A DNA stretch of 64,000 nt from Ophiobolus disseminans (lineage: Eukaryota; Ascomycota; Dothideomycetes; Pleosporales; Phaeosphaeriaceae): the NCBI GenBank assembly GCA_010093685.1, contig MU006226.1, positions 632,964 to 696,963 of the forward strand, in the 5' to 3' direction. Position numbers and translations under genes: made by a program. The notes under the pieces are model-generated. The model had not been told where the DNA came from and ran no database searches. It saw only the letters and a program-made list of their open reading frames with translations. Positions 58,215 to 64,000 of the stretch are shown piece after piece; position 1 is the stretch's first letter; every line of letters begins with the position of its first letter.

Positions 58215-61200
58215 TTATCTTGAGCAGCTCCTTACAATCTTTTGAATCATCGCGTCCTGTTTCGCAAAGTTCGACCCCAAACTAGCAATGTTCTCTCCGC
58301 TCATTGCCCGTCTAAAGGCTGCAGCATCCGTGAACTCTTTCGGCGACTTCAATCTTCCACCGGTCAACATTCCAAGGATGGCCAACGGTGCCATCTCCGG
58401 GTTCTCCACGATGTCCTGAATTCCTAATGCAGCGTTTCCTGCTATGCCCGCGATGGCGATGAGACGAGCCACCTGTATCAAACCAGCTGCAATCGCGGCT
58501 ACTTCCCCCAGGAAGGGAACGATCATGAAAACGAGTGAAAGAATCAGAATGAGCTGGTTCTTCGCCTCCTCTTTCTCAGCCTTCTCGCCAAGCTCCTTCG
58601 CGTCCTCCATACCTTCAACGGCGTTCTGCACCATGAAGACAGGGACCGCGAGGGAAGTCACAACGTCTGCAACGGAGCCAACCCATTGACCAAGCGATAT
58701 ATCCATAGCGCGTGCACTAATTGCAACAGCAAGATTGCCGGTGTTGCCAATCGCTTGCTCGACAATGTCCTTGGGATCCGGGATGTCGTATTTGTCCTTC
58801 AACATGGGCATGCCCGTGACTGTGAGATTGAGGCTCACGACGCATGGTGTTGGATTGCATACTGTGTTCTCTTTGTACGTGTCAAACCTGCAACAGTCAG
58901 TACATGGTTCATGTGGTCTGGACTAGACAAAGACTTACTTGATCCAGTCTTCAAGGATGCCGGTTGCTTCGCCCAAAGCTTTGAAGAAGCCGTCTTTGTC
59001 TCGCAAGGTCATCTCAATTATCCAGACACCAACGTTCGCATTGCCTCGAACACTACGAGGTAACGGACATGCACCTTTCCAAACCTCCTTGCGATCCTTG
59101 GTGAATTTACAGTCAAAGTACTTTTGCCCCTCACCAAAACTCCAATGGGTCCATTGGCGTAACGACTCCGGCATGCCTTTCTTCATGTACTTTGTGTACG
59201 ACGAGAACTTGCCGTCATAGCCGTTGTCGACATCGTAGTACTTGTCGATAGAGCCATCGAGAGTCTTCTGTAGCACGTAGAGAGCATACAGCTGTGCACA
59301 CAACGGGTCCAGGCCAGTATCCGCGGAGATCTTATCGAGAGTGTCGTAGGAGCCGCTGTTATCGCATTGGGGGCCTCCGCCTTCCTCATTTTTGGGGCTG
59401 TCGATATCGCCCTCACCAACTTTCGACGGGCCGTAGTCCTTGTCCAAGTCAACAGCCCAGTCACTGGTACCACCGAAGTTGAGACTCTTGTAATAATCGG
59501 TTCGTCTGGCCTTTGTGGGATCGTTCATCCAAGCGACCCATTGAACGTCATTGTAAACGATCATGTCCGAATCGGAGTCTGCGTCATACCACCTCTTGAG
59601 ATTCAAGCCACTACGGTCATTGGCGCCTTCGATGATGATATCGCGGATTTCTGCGTTAGAGATATACTGTAGTTCGCAACCAGGTTAGTCGCAGTGTTTC
59701 TCAAACAAGGAAACCACAACTTACTCCATTCGTTTTGGTGCACTTTCCCGGCGCCGCATTCGACTTGGTTGAGGACCCAGTAAATTCGCAGTCAGGTCCT
59801 GCGCAACCTGACGACTTCATCATGAAGCTACGACCGTAGCTAGCGATACCCACGACGACTTTGCTGGACTTTACACCAGCTTTCGTCACCATCGCAAGCG
59901 AGGTATATGTTTCGGTACTGTTGATGTGGGAGCGCAGACAATTGCCCTCTTTGCATCCTTCGGTGGCCCTACGGAGTTTTAGCAATCTGCGCGAGCAAAG
60001 TTGTGGTACTGGGCTACATACCATTTGTTGCCGTAATCCCACTGGCCGTGCAGATCATACGTCATATACACGAAGTAGTCGACGACCTCCGAAATTTCCT
60101 TGATCGGCATACCTTTGAGATACCTGGAGAATCACAAATCAGCTCATGAAAAATGCAGATGCTGCAGAGGCTCTCACCAATAAGAAGCTGGCGCAGCTAT
60201 GGCAACTTCGTACTTCTGCAATCTCCGCTTCATCAACTTGAGAAAGTCAAGATATTGTTTGCCGGCGGCAACCTCGCCAGCTGGAATACCCGGGATATCT
60301 GGTGCGCTTGGGTACTCCCAATCAAAGTCGACACCGTCAAGTCCATTATTTATAACAAAGGCAGCGATGTTGTTGGCCAGCGTCACCCGGTTCGCATCGG
60401 TGACACCGGAGCGGAAGATGTTGAACGTGGATGCCTCGGTGGAGAAGGCCCAGCCACCGAAGCTCACGATGCGCTTTATTCCAGTCAAATTCTTCAGCTT
60501 GTCAAACTGCTTCTGGAGTTTTGATACATCTGGTTTGAAATCTGGTGTGATATCCGGGAAAGCAAAGTGCACATGTGTGTATTTGCTAGTGTCGATATCG
60601 GTAATGTCCATGTGTAGACAGTCTCGGTCTCCGTTCCATGCCTCAAAGTATGCAATCTTCCGAAACGTTGCCGGGGGACTATCGTTGTTGGTAATCTTCA
60701 TTCCACAGGAGGCGATGCAGCCGTTTTTGCCGGGTTTGGATGTACCAGGAGCGCCTGTATCTGCGGGAGACTGTATGTCAAGTCAGTACAAAGGTTCAAG
60801 TTCTCGAAGTTACAACAGAGCTTACCTCTACACAGAAATCATTAGTCAGACCACATTGGCCATGTACATTGCAGCAGACGTTGAGAGGACAAGGATTGAG
60901 GTCCTTGAGATCTTTGCCGTCGCTTGGTCGCAGGGTCCCTGGTACTCTGGGACCACATATGGCATTTTCGACTGGAGCCGGCATGGGTGGACTTCCTGTC
61001 GACAAGCATATTTTCTGACCGGGTTGAATTTGTCCACATCCAGCCCAACCCCATGTCTTCGTGTTGAAACCGTCGATTTGAGTGGTAGTCAGACGATTCT
61101 TCTTCGCAATGTCGTAGCATACATCTTTGTCAACGATTTGATAGGTAGCGCAGGAGCCATCTGCGTTGGGCTGTGGCGTAAAATCCGGAAGTTCGCCCAT

Positions 61201-62337
61201 TGAGCAGCAAACATAATCGTCCGGCTGCAGCTCGTTGCAGAACCTTTTCGAGGGATTGTAGGAGAACAATTGCGCTTCCGTGACACCGCATTCCTGTGCT
61301 AGCGACCAACATGAGTCGCCCTTCTCTATTTTCAGATACTTGCAAGTGTCGCGAGGGGCAAGGTCGGAGCGGACGCGGAGCTTGGGCTGGGAGATGGGCT
61401 CGCTAACTTGCTCTAGACCGGAGAGTAAAGCTGGTGCCTGAGAAAAAGCGGTTCTTCGGATGAAGGTGATCTCTGCTGGTGTTCCATTGTCTTTGGTCTC
61501 ATAATCGGTAAGACAGTTGCCCTGCACCCAACGTCCGAGCGCTGCTTGGGTCGCGGAGATGTTGCCACGGAAGTCAGCATAGACTCCGACGGTCCACGAG
61601 GCCGGAGTGTTCTCGCGACACAGCTCGGAAGATAATGCTGATACTTCGCCAGTGTTTCCAATCGCTTCAATAAGCACATTGACAACAGCGTCTGCATCCG
61701 CGTTCAGTACCGCCGCGCCGACGTAGAGACCGACGACTGCGCCACGAAAATGGGCAAGCATTGTAGTAGACTGGCAATTGACCTCTCCGCGCAAGTAGTC
61801 CCGTAGCTTCTGTATAGCAGTAGCGACCTCGGATCTCTCTGCGAGAATTCCGTCTCGGCCGTACCGGAATTTCAGCACGTGGACTGAAGTATGGTTCCGG
61901 ACCGCCTCAGCATTTGCGTTGCAGCCTTTCGGCGGAATAGCGAGCTTGACGTAGTTGCTTGTACCATTGGAATTGGTTCCATTCAAGATCTCAGAAGCAT
62001 TCAGTTGTCGTCGGTGTACTGGTGAGCCGAAGGTGAATGGGGCGGGGCTGTACTCCATCTCCTGCGTAGTGTTCGCCCCTGAAGCCGTACACGAGCGTAA
62101 GGTGATCTGCTTCTCTGGATCGTCCACTGGAGCGAATATTGCAGTATCGAAGAGGACAGGTTCCTGGCACTTCTCCAACGCTGGTACACCATAGAGATGC
62201 GTCCATTTTGTCGGATCGTTGTTGGCTTTACTGCATTGTATAGGGCAAGGATCGAATGGCGATGCCGAAGACGATGCAGAAGCAATGAAAGGAAAAGTCG
62301 AAAGAGCAGCAAAGCTGGTAATAAGTGTGTGCATCAT
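58215..62337 (-). CDS. secreted LysM / chitin-binding / GH18 chitinase of the killer-toxin alpha-beta type
   Basis: Six exons (62337-60826, 60770-60178, 60123-60022, 59968-59725, 59666-58939, 58887-58215) encode 1283 residues. A signal peptide (MMHTLITSFAALSTFPFIAS) is followed by a Cys-containing region (about 30-320), two LysM modules (about 329-380 and 391-442), and a hevein-like chitin-binding domain (CCNVHGQCGLTNDFC). The GH18 barrel starts near residue 540, and its catalytic motif is in GLDGVDFDWEYP (about 645-655). A C-terminal region with hydrophobic segments follows. The layout is that of subgroup C fungal chitinases, related to the alpha/beta subunits of the yeast killer toxin zymocin, which bind and cut cell-wall chitin. 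The start was chosen for the signal peptide. It is head-to-head with a secreted-protein gene. Confidence 0.92.
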
Positions 62338-63101
62338 TGCGACGACTTGTGTGTCTATTGACACAAAAATGAATGACAGGAAGAAAACGAATGTGATAGT
62401 CAATCGAACGCGACAAAGACTGGCATCTAAGGAAGGTGTATGATACTCGACTTATGAAGACCTGTGTCATTTCTTAGTCCAATCTCACATTCTTCTTCAT
62501 CGTTGAGGCGTCCATTGCGATCACCCCTAGCTGCCACCCAGACTAATCCAGACTACAAATTAACAAACGGCACTAACGCAGGAACCATCGTCGGATCTGA
62601 ATGAGCATGGATTTCACCTGTCCGTGCATCGAAATAGTCTAGCAATGGCTTATTCACCCGGCTTGGCACCGCCGAAGGATCATGTTAGTGGTGAGGCAGA
62701 CTTTGGTATGCTGTCTAGCTGTATACTCCTGAGCAGGGTAAAGGTGGACATATTGATTTTTGAGGCGTCCAGTTGGCATCTAGAATCCAAGACGCACGGA
62801 CGCTACACCCGGTAGGCCGTAGTAAGGTCGGATTCATGCACTACCTAGGTAGAGCGCTTTGCAAGTCCTTCTAGTTGTCTCGATAATCTTTTCTCGACTC
62901 AATCAATCCATTTGGCTGACGATCGGGTTCCAGTCTTTCTAGCATTCCTTCATTCAGTTCTGTTGCCGAGTTTGTGTGATTTCCATTCCCCTCGCCAGAG
63001 ATTTGACCGGGAGCCTGTATATCCTCACAACGCTATAAACACTCTAAGCCATTCTCGTTGCAGCACCGAGACACCACTCGTTTATCTCGGCGGAAACTAT
63101 C
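62338..63101. promoter_or_regulatory. divergent promoter of chitinase and secreted-protein genes
   Basis: The two genes read away from each other across 764 bp, so their promoters lie here and co-regulation is possible. The gap contains TAGGTAG/CTAGGTA-like strings near 62840-62850. No other gene is seen. Confidence 0.5.
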
Positions 63102-64000
63102 ATGAAGCTTCAGACGTTGTTTCTTCTTGCTGCGGCGGCAGTACCGGTATGGGCTTCTGCAGCTGCTTCCGGATGGGAGGCTGTTCTATTCTATGATGTA
63201 AGTGACGCCCTGTTCCTGATACCTAGTCATCCTCAAGAACTGCACTCTGCAGACTCAACCTTGTCGAGGCTCCGTAGATATCCAACCTTGTCCATCCTGT
63301 ACTATGTCTGACGGACAACTCTAACATGTCTCCAGGTCTATCGAATGGACGGCTACCGACCTGAGAGCGAACGAATCATTGGTGGCACGTGCAAAGGTAC
63401 TGCACCAGGTGGTCGATGCAACTTTATTGAGTTTATCAAGAACATCGACTCGATGAACCTCTATGCAAAAGCAACCGAGGATGGGGCAGTAGAGAAAATA
63501 ACAAGACTGAATGAACAGAGCATTCCAGGCGATCTTGATCGAAACGATCCTGATCCAGCTCAAGCTGCAAAGATTGGAGAGTGGGAAGGACGCCCAAACT
63601 TCGATGATCCTGGTGCCAGGTACAAGAACTACGATGGATCATACTGGCCCTTAAAGCTCGTGGGTACAGACGCGAAGCTGAAACATGCGGATGTGCTGGT
63701 CAAACTGGGTGAAGTGGTTGAAGCGGCAAAGCCCTATGCAGACAAGGCAGGACAAGGGGACAACCTTGTAACCCGGATCAATCGGGTTCTGTAAGCCTAC
63801 CCTTTTTTTTGAGTTCTCTTCGAGCACTAATTGGAAGCTGTAGTGATCAGATCATTCTTGCACGTACAGCAGAGAATCATGGCAATCTTATCCGCGAGAT
63901 TAACGAACACAAAACGCTCGGTTTACCCGTACATAACGCCGCCATAGGTGAACCCAAAATCGTCGCCCAACCAAAGACTATAACGGATGCGCAAGGAGAC
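63102..64000 (+). CDS. secreted protein of unknown family, 3' end outside the window
   Basis: Exons 63102-63197, 63336-63790 and 63844 to the window edge give at least 236 residues. The start encodes a clear signal peptide (MKLQTLFLLAAAAVPVWASA). The mature part begins near SGWEAVLFYD, has one region with two cysteines (GTCKGTAPGGRCNFIEF), and continues through acidic, Gly/Asn-rich sequence to LARTAENHGNLIREINEH. It has no membrane segment and no domain that I recognise. Introns are 138 and 53 bp. Its head-to-head position with a killer-toxin-type chitinase suggests a shared extracellular role, possibly as a partner protein. That is inference only. Confidence 0.8.

Overview
The window is nuclear DNA of a filamentous ascomycete. 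Most genes carry short spliceosomal introns (about 45-60 bp, GT-AG, with CTGAC or CTAAC-like branch sites). The gene set is typically fungal: EDE1, GGC1, YPT1, CWC21, CDC123, COG1, a fused PABA synthase, a GPCR with an RGS domain, and a LysM-GH18 chitinase. A dothideomycete, probably of the Pleosporales, fits best, but that is inference from gene style. All splice sites below were read by eye; for each spliced intact gene the exon lengths sum to a whole number of codons.

Layout. From 1 to about 22.5 kb is a conserved housekeeping stretch: a WW-domain protein, the endocytic scaffold EDE1, a probable mitochondrial protein, an SDR epimerase, a GprK-type GPCR, the mitochondrial GTP/GDP carrier GGC1, the Rab GTPase YPT1, an MFS transporter with an apparent GC-AG intron, and aminodeoxychorismate synthase. 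From 23.0 to 25.9 kb is a patch of decay: a P450 with one frameshift, a C-terminal relic of a CorA-like membrane protein, and low-complexity, possibly transposon-derived DNA. From 26 to 37.7 kb genes are again mostly intact: a PHO4/NUC-1-like bHLH factor, another MFS transporter, CWC21 and CDC123 in divergent orientation, an F-box-like protein and COG1.

From 38 kb to the end the content looks accessory. It holds a broken NACHT-ankyrin (NLR-like) gene, an unknown gene with signs of a frame change, an AT-rich gap with a palindrome and a tRNA-like fragment, a tandem pair of F-box paralogues (one a pseudogene), a BOR1-type anion transporter, a 1633-residue protein combining zinc finger, P-loop GTPase, RING-like and patatin domains, and a killer-toxin-type chitinase divergently paired with a secreted protein that runs off the right edge.

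The most unusual item is the zinc finger-GTPase-RING-patatin protein at 52514-57604. It has the logic of an NLR, a nucleotide-binding switch joined to an enzymatic effector, and lies about 8 kb from a decayed NACHT-ankyrin gene. The chitinase/secreted-protein pair may act together outside the cell. Two in-frame TAG codons in the accessory part fit C-to-T change at CpA, the pattern left by fungal repeat-induced point mutation.
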